Assembly (NCBI RefSeq): GCF_017562075.2
Contig: NC_054083.1
Location: 35,672,755 to 35,736,754 of the forward strand
DNA from: Anopheles merus
Lineage: Eukaryota > Arthropoda > Insecta > Diptera > Culicidae
Length of the DNA stretch: 64,000 nt
Direction: 5' to 3'
Made by a program: the position numbers and the translations under genes. The notes under the pieces were generated by a model that worked only from the letters and a program-made list of their open reading frames with translations, did not search any database and was not told where the DNA came from. Shown here piece by piece: positions 53,401 to 64,000 of the stretch. The number at the start of each line of letters is the position of its first letter. Position 1 is the first letter of the stretch.

Positions 53401-56400
53401 GTTTCATGTTACACTGAAAAGATCGCACACGCGTCTGTATGCCAGTTCTATGAATTCTGTAGTTTCCCGGAATGGGATGAATCTGAGCTAACTTGAAAGG
53501 GCTTACACTCCATTTGCCCACTCACGCTCGCACTCTACTCTACACCGCGGGCGGTCACATTTCCCTTGGAGAGTTTAAGGAACGACGGTGTAGAAGTAAA
53601 CTCTGGCAAAAGTTGACTCCTCTTGTGTTGATCAGGTTTGAGCAGCAAGAAGGAATGTTGTTGTATTGTTTTTTCCCTTCGCTCGGACGTTTCGGATTGA
53701 CATTCCTGTCAGAAGTGTCGCTGCTCCCACGTCACAGGGGAGGCTAGCTCGCGCCGTCGTGATTTATTGACTTTGCCAATGTGCAACTCTGTTTGGTTGT
53801 TGTTGCACATTGCTGCGTTTTCTGGTTTCGTTGTTATTGTTCAATGGGAATATTTACCAATTTGAATCTGTTTGTGCCATCAATGCGGACAAGCTTTGAC
53901 TGGATGCTATTTGATTCTGGTTATGTTTTCTTCTCCTGTCATGGAACTCTGTTCTTTACGCTCTCGATTGCAGTTGTCAATAACAGCACCTAGCAGCAAA
54001 AAACAAACGCAGAAGCTCTTGGAGATGTTTGAACTCAGCAAAGAAAAGTCGTATGTTTTTGCTAGGAAAACCGTACCCGTTTGCTAGGAAGGATTCTGTT
54101 GCTAGCAAAACGACTACTGCTTGCGGAGAGCGCAATACTCTAAAAATAAGATCCGCCTGCATTCGCATTCGAAAGCACTCATAATAATCACTCCATCTGT
54201 ATGATGTTTTTTTCCGAGCGAAGAACATGAAATGGAATCGTTTCGTACGGGGAAAAAGTGTTTGGACGTGATTTGAATGGGTTGATTGGTTCCTGTGCTG
54301 TTGTTGCCGGCAGGGTTTAATCCTGTTTCGCAATAACAATTATCCTTTATTTAGACATCAAATCGTTACGTTGTGTGTCTGTGTACAGGGTACGGTTGAA
54401 TGCGAAAGCGATGAGCGGGGTATTATTAATTTCCGCGCGTGATTGTTTCGCTACACAACAATATTAATGATAACAATTTGCATGAAACATGGAGTTTCGA
54501 TTGTTGCGATGACCTTTATTCCGAAAGCCGCCACTCTATATTCAATTATCATCCTGATAAATGAGTGCTTGTATTGAGTGGGTATTGTGTAGGGCTCATG
54601 TGTGTGCGTGCGTGCGTGTGTGTGTGTGCCTGGCAGATGTCACAAAAGGTGAACCCCTGAAATTGAGCGTGTGGTGAGGGGTTTTCAGATGAGCCTCGTG
54701 GGAAAACAGTTGTCGTTTGCACGTGTTGTTTGTATCGGCACACAACCGAAATGAAGAAATGTATTGATGGAAAAAACAAAGTTCGATATGTTGTGTACTG
54801 TGTTTCGAAAGGATGGGAAAAATAGAAGGAAAAGAATTACAGTTGATTGCATTTTTGTTCGAGATGTGAAAGTTTCGCCTGTGCAATGGAGACGCCTGGT
54901 GTATGACAGAAAGGCGTGGATAAAGGATACTGTTCATTTTTTTGTAATGTAGGAATTCTTATCCTTTTATTGGATGCTGTAGTTTTTTCATGTATATATT
55001 TTATTCTTATGCAATAACATTCCCAATCGATTGATAATAAGAATTATAATCTCCCTAATGGGTGGCTTAGCATTGCTCTGAGCCGAAGCTAACATCTTTG
55101 TCCGGATAAAGAATTACCTGTTTGCGTCGTCGTGGGTATTATATGCTTTTACCCGCTGCTGTGTATACAACCCATCCGCTGTCTTTGTTTGCATCCGCAA
55201 TAAACCGAGAAGCCATTGTTTCTTTTCGCATTAATTTCCGGTCGGCGGGGGGTTTTTTTTTGGTTGACACTGTCTTTGCTCTCTCCTGGCGGGGTACCTG
55301 GAACAGCAAAATGTCAAGCGAACGGTGATGTGAATAATTCAACAACTGCTTCCCCTCGAACGGTAATATTAAACGGTTTGTTAGCTGCTGTTTTAAGGTC
55401 ATTTTTAATGTTTCAGTTGAAATTGATAGAACACGGTGCAAGGGAGTGTATGGCCGTAAAACTGTTAATGACATTGGGAAAACGGCAATGAAAAGCGTAT
55501 TAAACATGATCATTTGATCTTGGATAGGTTTTAGGTTTCATTTTGAAGGGCTGCTGACTTCCGCGTAATGAAACCCATGAAGCACAGTAATAATTTCTTC
55601 ATAATTTAATCGAAACAGCATGTACTGTACGCTATATGTCCTATCTTTGCTGTCGAATAAATGATTAAATTTATCTGGAATTCACTAAATTAATACATTC
55701 CCCAGCTAAACCCCAAAAGGCCAAATTACACAGCACAAGACTTTTACTTTGATCAATTCAATCATTTCCGTTTATATTACTGCTGAAATGATGTGTGTAA
55801 TCTTGAAGGGAGCAGAACCATTGCACGTTAATTCAATTTGCATTTGAACAACAGCTGTTCGGTTTTGCTGGTTGTGCTATAATTTAACAAATGAGAATTT
55901 ATAACTGAAAGCAGAACGAAGATCAGCGGCACACAACACTCTCGCTTCCCCCCTCCCAGTAAAGCAAAACCTCCATTTCTATGCTAATGTAACGACCGGT
56001 TTGGTTCACATCGGGTCGCTATAGCTCGGCGCTTTCGTGTGGTCCCTTCGGGGCAACAACTAACCCGTTGATCGTTTGTTTCCGATTGTTTCCGTCCCAT
56101 TGGACCTGGTCGGTATACACACACACACACTCAAACACACGTACACTCACTGGTTTAGGCGAAAGCTATGGGTTAGTAGTAGCTATACGGGGGTTGCGCT
56201 TCGTTACGGCACCGCTCGGTTTGGGTGGCTCAAAGTATTTACATTACATTTTCGACGCGCGTGTCTGTCGCCGTGCGTCCGCTTTTCATCTTTTGCGGTG
56301 CTGAAACCCGTTCGGGGCACGGTACGGTCGAGCGGTCACGCTGTGGTGGCGCTCCGCTGCAGCCTTGCATGAGTGTTTTTGGGAGCACGCGACAAACGCC

Positions 56401-58251
56401 GCGCGGACGCGAGGCGCGATTTCGGGGGCGATTTGAGTTGTGTGCGTGTGTTGCGCGAATGGAAAAATAGAACGGCGCCAGTAGAGTGCAAACATTATTG
56501 TCGTTTACTCATCTTCTTTTTCTTTGGTGTGGTTCCGGTTTTTTTTTGTTGTTATCTGAGGGATTGGCACAAGAGGATATGATGCGTTCTGCCGTCCGTA
56601 ACGAGATACAAATCGATTCAAGCAAGCAAAAAAAAAAAATATAAGTGGCCACTAAATCGAATGTATGTATCTAGACATGGAAAACGGAAAGAGGGAGAGA
56701 TGAAGAAAGAGCTGCTTGAGGTTTGGGTGGACTTGTTGAGGGAGAAACGGGAAAGTAGGTCGTAGACATGAACTTGATACGAAACGAGGTTAACTTTGGG
56801 AAGGATTTGATTTACAGCTTCTCCTTCAGATATTGCTGAGCCACTGAACACCACTGATGTTGGTGATCCATAATATTACCTATAAAAGCTCATATTTTAC
56901 CCTTATGCATATATTTATATAATGTTGGGATATGTTTGGGTTGTATTATGGATGCTTCTCTTATGTTTATTCTGCTTCGTAGCACAGTGCTTCACATTTT
57001 CATTGTAGAAATGTAAATTTAACATTTACATAACAACAAAAACTGGGTTGCCTGCGCAATCGAATAAAATTTACACCTGTAAAGAACTGTAAATAGACTG
57101 CGCATAGCCAAAAACTAATTAAAAACTTGGCAATGATTTGGAAAAAAGCAACAGATAACGAGAGGAAAGGAAAGGAATCACCACCGATCCTTCCCTCTAA
57201 CAGTTAGCAAAAGTTTCCAAAATGCTACCAACTTTTACCTGCCACTTTGCATACACAGCGGAATATAGCTTTCCAGCCTGAATAGCGTTCGAAATCGGCC
57301 GTGTAAAGGTAACAAATTTATTATAATTGAAATTTCCATACTCGGTTCAATAATGAGGATGCGTACCCGGTGAGTACAAGTTTGCTTACCGCCGTTACTT
57401 GTTACTTACCGTAACGCCGTGGCAGAGGTACAGGCAGGGCTTTTGCATATCGTTAGCAGTGCCAGCGTGGAAAACTCTCGTTCACTACACCCCCACCGGA
57501 ACAGAAGAACAACGCTATAAACGCTCTTCCTTGTGGCGCTGTGTGCTGGGTCGGTTGCGCGGTTAGGCAACTGTTGTTTGTAAAAGCTTTCAACAAGGGC
57601 TGAGGGTTGTTTTTCCCTCCTTATTGCACTATGACTTGCTGTGCTGCATAGAAAGAGGAAAAACGCAAACGAAAGGGAAAGAAACGCATCGAGCAGTGCG
57701 CTGGATGGTGAAAAGCTTATTGCCTGCGTGCTTACACAAAAGTGCATCCTCTGCCGTCCGTTCTTTTCCCCCGGTTCGAGGATGCCACTGGCACTGAACT
57801 TTCGTCCGATTGGACCGAAGGAAGCTGCGACCTCAATCCCAGCGGCCTGGATGCATATGCTGGACGAAACAACATACGCGCGGGATCGGGTTGATAAAAG
57901 TGCATAATCGTGTCAGTTGTGTGCCGTAGCGTGGGCGGTTGATTCGCACGCCTTTTCCTTTTGGTAGATTGCTTCCGGTACGACGCCCTCTTGTGATGGC
58001 GAACCTGGCCGGGTCGTCGGGCAGTTGGACGTCTTTCGGTCGGGATGTTATTGCAGGGGTACTGGGGATAGCTATATATGACCCTTTTTATTTAAATAAT
58101 TTTTATTTAGGCCTTGAAGCGCTTTTTCTATTAAATTTGGTTTCATGTTTTTCCAGTGCTTTATTCAAATAGTAAAGGTTCTTCATGTTAGGTTTTTAGA
58201 AATGAAATTACTTCAGTATTGTTGTATAAAACTCGTTCGCACCTATTTGCA

Positions 58252-58433
58252 TACCTTTAGGCGCTTTATCTCGGGAGCGCAAGGATAATGTCAAAATAAT
58301 TCATTTGAACCCACTGGAAGTGTTTGTTATAAGCCAATTCCAGTACGGAGCGCCCCTGCAAACCCGGCTGTTGTCGGATGGTGGTAATGTGCTGCACATT
58401 GCCACGGACAGGATGAAGTGCAGCACAATCGCT
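58252..58433. other. Exon-like island with splice consensus on both strands
   Basis: GC content is about 50% against AT-rich flanks. On the minus strand a good pyrimidine tract and CAG acceptor precede 58433, and a donor (TAAAG then GTATGC) lies near 58255; the frame includes GLQGRSVLELAYNKHFQWV and ends in a stop. On the plus strand, after TTTAG at 58260, the frame includes NVKIIHLNPLEVFVISQF and NVLHIATDRM, ending at a stop near 58456. Neither peptide is recognised. It may be a real exon, a relic, or a conserved regulatory element. Confidence 0.3.
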
Positions 58434-61400
58434 GAAAGGAAAAAAAGGGAACAATAACAAAAATGAATCCGCGTTGTGTGTGCGGCTCAAGCGAAGAGCG
58501 TATGTGTGGCGGGCATGTTTATGCAACAGCAAGTGTGTGAATGAGGCAACTCCGGGTTTGGTCCGAGTCCTTGTGAGAGACAGAGACAGAGGCGGTGATG
58601 GGTGTACATTGTATGATGGGAACGAAACAACTGGTGGTGGCGTTGGTGTAAGCTTGCGAAAGAAGGGGGGAAGCTTCATTTTAATCGGATCAAAACGAGA
58701 AAATCGATTTCTGCTTATTTTTCTGTTACGGCTTGAGACCGCAATGCAGCGCTATTTTCTGTGTTTTTGGTTTTTGCTTTGCTGCAGTTTTATTTCCACG
58801 CCAATTGCATGGGTTGAGTGCAAAATAGTTGAAACAGTGTAACACACCCTGCTAAAACACTAACGTAAAACAGAAACTTTAAATTTTTTCGTTTATTGTC
58901 AATAAGCGAAATCCATTGTGTTCAACAGTGCGATAAACGAGCGTTTGTTCAAGGCGTTTAATTCGTCGTTTATCTCATCCCCTAAATACTATGAATGAAT
59001 GCCGTTGATAGGTGGGTGAGCTTCTGTTTATCCCCCTCCACCTTACCCCATTACTGTCTCGCCGAAATGTGTGTTTCCTTGTTGAAAGGAACGCTGAAAG
59101 GAAAATCTTCTGTGCAAATCGAATCTCGAAGCGCAACAAAACGAAAAAAGGCAGACACAGTTTAACAGCTTGAATTAATCCCCCGGTGGATTTGGCTTCC
59201 GGTTTTGGTGATGGATTTTTGATTGTGTTGCGCTGTCCCCGCTACAGGAGAAAGGAGGAAACATTTCTATTTCTTTCTCCAAGTCTCCAAGGTGAAAAGG
59301 ATCTTTTCTTAGCACTTAGACGAAGTTTGCTGTGTGGTCCCCGGGGGAATAATAAACGGGGAGTAGTTGGAGTGGTTTTTCGAGAAGAATGCTATCGGGA
59401 TGGACAGCAGAGTGTGTTGATTGATGGGCTGTCTTGTGGTTAGATTGATCGAATAAAAGTGAAATATTCAGTTCGAGAAAGAGGGTTGTTTTCGGTGCGA
59501 AGGTAGATTTGCCGGTGTGGTTTCCATTTTCGAAAGTTAAAAATTAAGTTAATCTTTCATTCAAAATTATGTTTTTTTTTGCTGTTAAAATGGCAGTGAA
59601 AGCTCTGTATAAAAATAACTAAGATAAATGTCAAATTTTTTAAATTTAAATTTAAATTGAATTTAAATTCCAATTTCATTGAAAAATTTACAACAAAATG
59701 AACAATTTAATAATGCACACCTTCGATCCTCTTTATCCCATTGTGTAATCCCCTTTATGCGACCCACCAACCGATTGGCCACTCGTTCTTTATTTATTGC
59801 TTTTCCTTTTAATTAACCCAGTCCCAGCCCAGCTTAAACCGGGCCCGAAATCTACAGCCAGCAACCAAAACAAACCCTGCCTCTATTAAGCCGGCGACTG
59901 TGTGAAAAGCACCCTTTTGTTGCTAATGAACCGAATCCTTTCGCCTTCCACGTGCCATCCTCGAGGGCACACGGACGGGGTCCAGCTGGTCCCGATGGCC
60001 GATGGTGCTGATCCACTGGAAAATTGCCCGTACCCTTCAGTGCAGTGGGACGATGGTTCGTCCTCAACAGCTGGCCGGTTTAGAGAAACTCTCTTTCTTT
60101 CTTTCCATACCTTTGTAATGGGTGTTCGCGATGAGCCGTGCAGGAGCCCGTATGGATAAACGTTACTTTATGACCTTCGGGAGAGAAAAGGAGAGACAAA
60201 GAAAGGTGCGCCCGTGCTAGTTCAAAGCAGTTGGCAACGTGTACACGCGGCTGGTGCCCCACAGCACAAACGGCCGAAGCTAATTTAAATTTCTTTAATC
60301 AAATAAACTCCCCGACGAACAAATCATCATATCGCACTCGTCGTGCTGTTGTAATAGCAAATAATTTAGTTCCCGACATCCATCCCGTGGTGGATGGATC
60401 GTCGCACACAGTCCCACTCGAATGGAACCCAAAGAGGGCCGTGCAAATCGAGAATAATTTGCTACGATTGCGAAAAAAAATGTATAAATCACTTACACAA
60501 ATCTATCCTTGCTTGATGGAAAAGGTGTTGGTGGACGGACCTCCCCCCCCTCAGTGCCAGCTGGGTTAGCAGCCGGCTGTGAAATTGAAATGTGTTTCCC
60601 TGTGCGGGGAATTTCTTTTCTCTCCCGCTCCTTCCTACTGTTTTCCTGCGGATATTTTTCTGCGTGTTTCCATATTTATCATTCTGGTGCTGGTGTCGAG
60701 TTACGTTGGGTTGTGGGGTAGTTGGGTAGCGACAAAAAAAAGAAACAAATTATTAATCAACACAATGCTGTGGTTTGCCGTTGTACGTGGGTGAGTGTGG
60801 CAAGTTGATTAATGAAAGGAAATTAATTTTTACTGGCCGCGAGCCGTGGCAGAGGGGCGTTCATGCTTAATGATGGAAGTTATTTTTTTTTTCCTCTCAT
60901 TCCCAAACGTGTGTGTGTGATTGATTTGAATGCTACGGGAAAAAGAGAGAATGATCAGTGATCGATGCAATCGTGTGCATAAAATTCCACTCCAAATTGA
61001 TTGCAATCCGAACGGAGCTTTTGATTGTCGTATTTTATTTTCTCTTTGATAGTGCACTATTTCTGAATGTTGTTGGTGGTTCGTTCGATCGATTGGGTAC
61101 AGTGATGGAAAGGTTATAATTGACTCTAGTGGGCGGAAATAAAGCAGAAAAGCTACACTTTCTCACTCACGCAATTGCGTGAAAACAGATTCCATTTCCG
61201 GCCTGGGGTATTGCCAGGGAAAGACAAAAAAAAAAGTGAAGTGTGTCCGTGTCTGACGCCGTGCGGAAACGTTCCAATGTCCTTACGGCTCCTGAAAGTG
61301 TTCGGTATTGGTTTGGTATGCTAAATCTTCTCGCGAGCTAAGCTTGTAAATAGGCGGTGGCGCGAACGGAACCATTCTAATAATACTAAAGTCGAGCTTG

Positions 61401-62158
61401 ACGTGAACTCGCAGCAAAACATCGCCGTGCAACATTGAGAAACAAAGAGAGGTTAAAATCATGTTGACCTTGCCATTGGTGAGTAATAATAATAATGTAG
61501 AAAATTGTTTGATGGCTATCGCAGCAAGCGCACGCGGGACGCTGATAGCACCGCTGGCACCGGGGAAATCGGAGGGGATGGAAGTTCGAAAAGTACTTAT
61601 AATTTTCCACGAAAAAAGTATACTTCGTTTCGAGACGTTACGGGAACAATAAGATGAATGTGACCTTGGCGGAATTTAAGCGTTTTCTTTTCGTTGTTGA
61701 GTTGCATGTTTTAATTTCAACATTGCTTTGTTGTTGTTTGATATACACTGCTCAAGTTGTAGATTTTACCTTGAGAAGAACTTTCTGTTTTATTTTGCTT
61801 TTGTCTTTTTTCGGACAATTTGTGATGACAAAGATGCTTTTTTATGCCTTTTTATGCTTTGAAATTTTCCAAAATATTTTATTCGTTTGATTTACTGTTG
61901 TATTCATATATATTACTTTTTCCAATTTATTTATCTACATCGATCTCGACTTGAATTGTCAGACGGTGTTAGTAATGTTGTCCCAATCCTTTGGTCGACT
62001 TTATTGAACATTTCAACATTCCACAACGCCGACTTCGACTATCACCAGCCCAGTGTATCCTTCCTTTTTAATAACGTGTTTTTTTCTTTCTTTCTCTCTC
62101 CCTTTCAGGTAAGTCCTTTTTGGTTGGTTGCAAATATTTACCTAGCCCCGAGAGGAGA

Positions 62159-62185
62159 CACACACACACACACACACACACACAC
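62159..62185. repeat. CA dinucleotide microsatellite
   Basis: About 13 uninterrupted CA units, likely polymorphic in length. Confidence 0.95.
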
Positions 62186-62808
62186 TTCTTCAGTATCGCA
62201 CAAAGCAAAAGAAGTGAAAGCCAATGATACAAACTCGACGGTAGGTACACCACAACCGGGGAAGGAGGAAAAAAGCCTTTGTGGTTTTGCGGTGAATTCT
62301 CTTTCGCCGCTGATACTTATGCCGGCTCACGGTCACGGAGATCGGAAAAGATGTGTCCGGGGGAAGTGACAAAAAACCGACCACGAACGGAACGGTTCAA
62401 TGGCAACATACTTCCGGCCTGAGAGGTTTCGCGCTAGTACAGCGGAAGGAGGGAATGAGTTGTGCCGCCAAGGCACCAAGAAAAGGTTTGAATCATTATT
62501 GCGCGGATTTATTGTGTTTGTCTTGGCTGCCTGCTGCTGGTGAAGGTCACTTAAAGTATGATCAATGAGCGATAAAATATTGTGCAACCGGGTTTTTTTC
62601 GGGTTATTTGTGGAAGTAAATCATTTTCGGGAAGCTTTTTTTGTTAAAGGCACATTAAATATTGAAGTATGCGTTTAATTAAAAGTCGATAGAAATAGAA
62701 TAGATTTAATCTGACTTATTGAACTGCACAAATTATGGAAACGTGTTTACTGATAGCATAACTTTAGGCGCAAAACGACGCGTACCTTTTGCTTTGAGAC
62801 GAGATTGT

Positions 62809-62840
62809 CTACACTTTGATCTTAGCCTTTAGGCCGAGAT
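62809..62840 (-). pseudogene. U2 snRNA-like 5' fragment
   Basis: On the minus strand the bases read CTCGGCCT, three As, then GGCTAAGATCAAAGTGTAG. This matches the conserved U2 snRNA 5' end (stem I loop and the branch-point-pairing region GUGUAGUA start), with only the loop triplet different. Similarity stops after GTAG and is weak before CTCGG, so it is a truncated copy or a U2-derived retroposon, not a full gene. Confidence 0.5.
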
Positions 62841-64000
62841 TGTCGGTTTTGTTTATTTATATCTGTAAAGGTCCTACGCATATTTGAAAACATTATCTTC
62901 GTTGTTTGTACCATTTAAAGTAAAGGAGGGTTTAGGAAAATACTGCTTAAAGAATGCTACCGAAAAAGAAGCTTTCATGTATTTATTTTATCCTAGCAAT
63001 TGATCCCCGATTCTTATTACATCCTTCCTTAAATTGGAATGCTTTCTTACTGCAAATGAACACATCTCTTACTAGGCGTAGCAATCACTCAATATCCTTC
63101 TTTCGCCCGTCCCCGCCTGGAAGCCGGAAAGGTGCAATAAATCCATACCATTACCGCCGGATCGCTGGATCCGGTTGGCGCTGAACCGTTTCGAGCCGTT
63201 TCATTTCCGCTCGTCATCATTATCACCATCCATCAGGGCACATCGCCATCCTTATCATATGGAATGATGAACATAGTTATCGTGCAGCACCAGGGTATGG
63301 TTATTCCTTCCGCTGCCGGATGTCGGTTTTGCCGAATGGGGTATAGCTGAGAAAGAGGGAGGTCGTTACAGCGAGAGGGGGGGGGCCAACAGGAAAAAAG
63401 GGGATGAACCAGCTGTGTAGCTCATAAGGATTCAGCTCGCCCATCAACTGTCTGGCGCCTGGCGTCCACCGAACGCACAACAACCCACCGTAGGACAATT
63501 TGTTTGTGAGTGTTTGATGTGTGTTGCTCTTGTTTCATGTTTTTTTTGTGGGACTTATTCGTGCACTGTGTTTGCCAAATTTCCCCACAGGGACGGGTAT
63601 TATTAGTGCCAGCGGCCGATGACTGTTGTTCTCATCAATTGTTATGTAATTTTCTTTGCCAATGGCCTTTGCTATTATTTGTTTTTCGTTCTTTCCTCGT
63701 TTGCTTTTCCTTTTAGGAACGATTTAGCGAATAACCGCAAGGGTCTTTTTTGTGCATGGTTCGAACACAGATGTCGTTTGGAGGCAAAATTTGATCGATT
63801 CGCTTGGAGTGCTTTATAGTTACGGCAAACGACAATCAAAAGGTTGTTGCTTCTTATTATGTTTTATTATCAAAAAAAGTATGTTTTATCAAAAAAGTAG
63901 TATGAAATCAGCTTTTGCAACAAAGCGTTTGCACCATTACCGCTGTCACATTTGTTTCCAATTACATTCAATCTCAATAACTTCGGAAACGGAACGGAAT

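Larger units (their letters stand above)
47081..64000 (+). other. Distal Pka-R1 intron 1 or intergenic DNA
   Basis: Nearly 17 kb with no recognised protein domain on either strand. AT-rich blocks lie at 49.0-49.4, 52.3-53.2 and 59.5-59.8 kb; GC-rich, CpG-dense patches lie at about 49.4-50.6 and 56.0-56.5 kb. It contains a MITE, a CA microsatellite, a U2 snRNA-like fragment and an exon-like island near 58.3 kb, listed separately. Cyclic-nucleotide-binding exons of Pka-R1 were looked for and not found. Confidence 0.5.

Overview
The window reads as insect nuclear DNA, most likely from a mosquito of the Anopheles type. Genes carry many short introns with GT..AG borders. One gene is an insect gustatory receptor ending in a TYxxxxxQF-type motif, and short TA-flanked MITE-like elements lie between genes. 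No bacterial, viral or organellar features are visible. Species is inferred from gene content, not proved.

The left third (about 2.4 to 23.4 kb) is one minus-strand gene. I joined 17 coding exons; every junction keeps frame and the lengths sum to 3942 nt (1313 residues plus stop). It encodes a secreted or ER-directed protein of nine tandem thioredoxin-fold units with a period of about 107 residues, each holding an ELENIDDE-like signature. Units 1, 2 and 9 keep a CxxC motif, unit 7 has CX5C and the other five have lost it. The 3' part consists of phase-1 exons with lengths divisible by three that encode a basic and acidic low-complexity tail. I do not recognise a named orthologue.

From about 25.8 kb the genes are on the plus strand: a PHTF-family multi-pass membrane protein (26547-30473, four coding exons), a gustatory receptor (31867-33313, three exons, TATA box upstream), a short intronless Sds3/BRMS1-family protein (33763-34392), and the first coding exon of the type I regulatory subunit of cAMP-dependent protein kinase (35926-36090). 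The PHTF gene and the thioredoxin-repeat gene diverge from a roughly 2.4 kb intergenic stretch that holds a pogo-like MITE and the end of a related element.

The right 28 kb is mostly non-coding. It fits the large first intron of the kinase regulatory gene, whose cyclic-nucleotide-binding exons are not in the window. In it lies an exon at 46490-47080 that starts with Met-Gly-Asn and ends at a phase-0 donor, the same phase as the 35926-36090 exon, so it could be an alternative first exon. Also here are two TA-flanked MITEs (44316-44559, 47213-47438), a decayed non-LTR reverse-transcriptase fragment near 41.7-42.0 kb, a U2 snRNA-like fragment near 62.8 kb, and one unexplained exon-like island near 58.3 kb.
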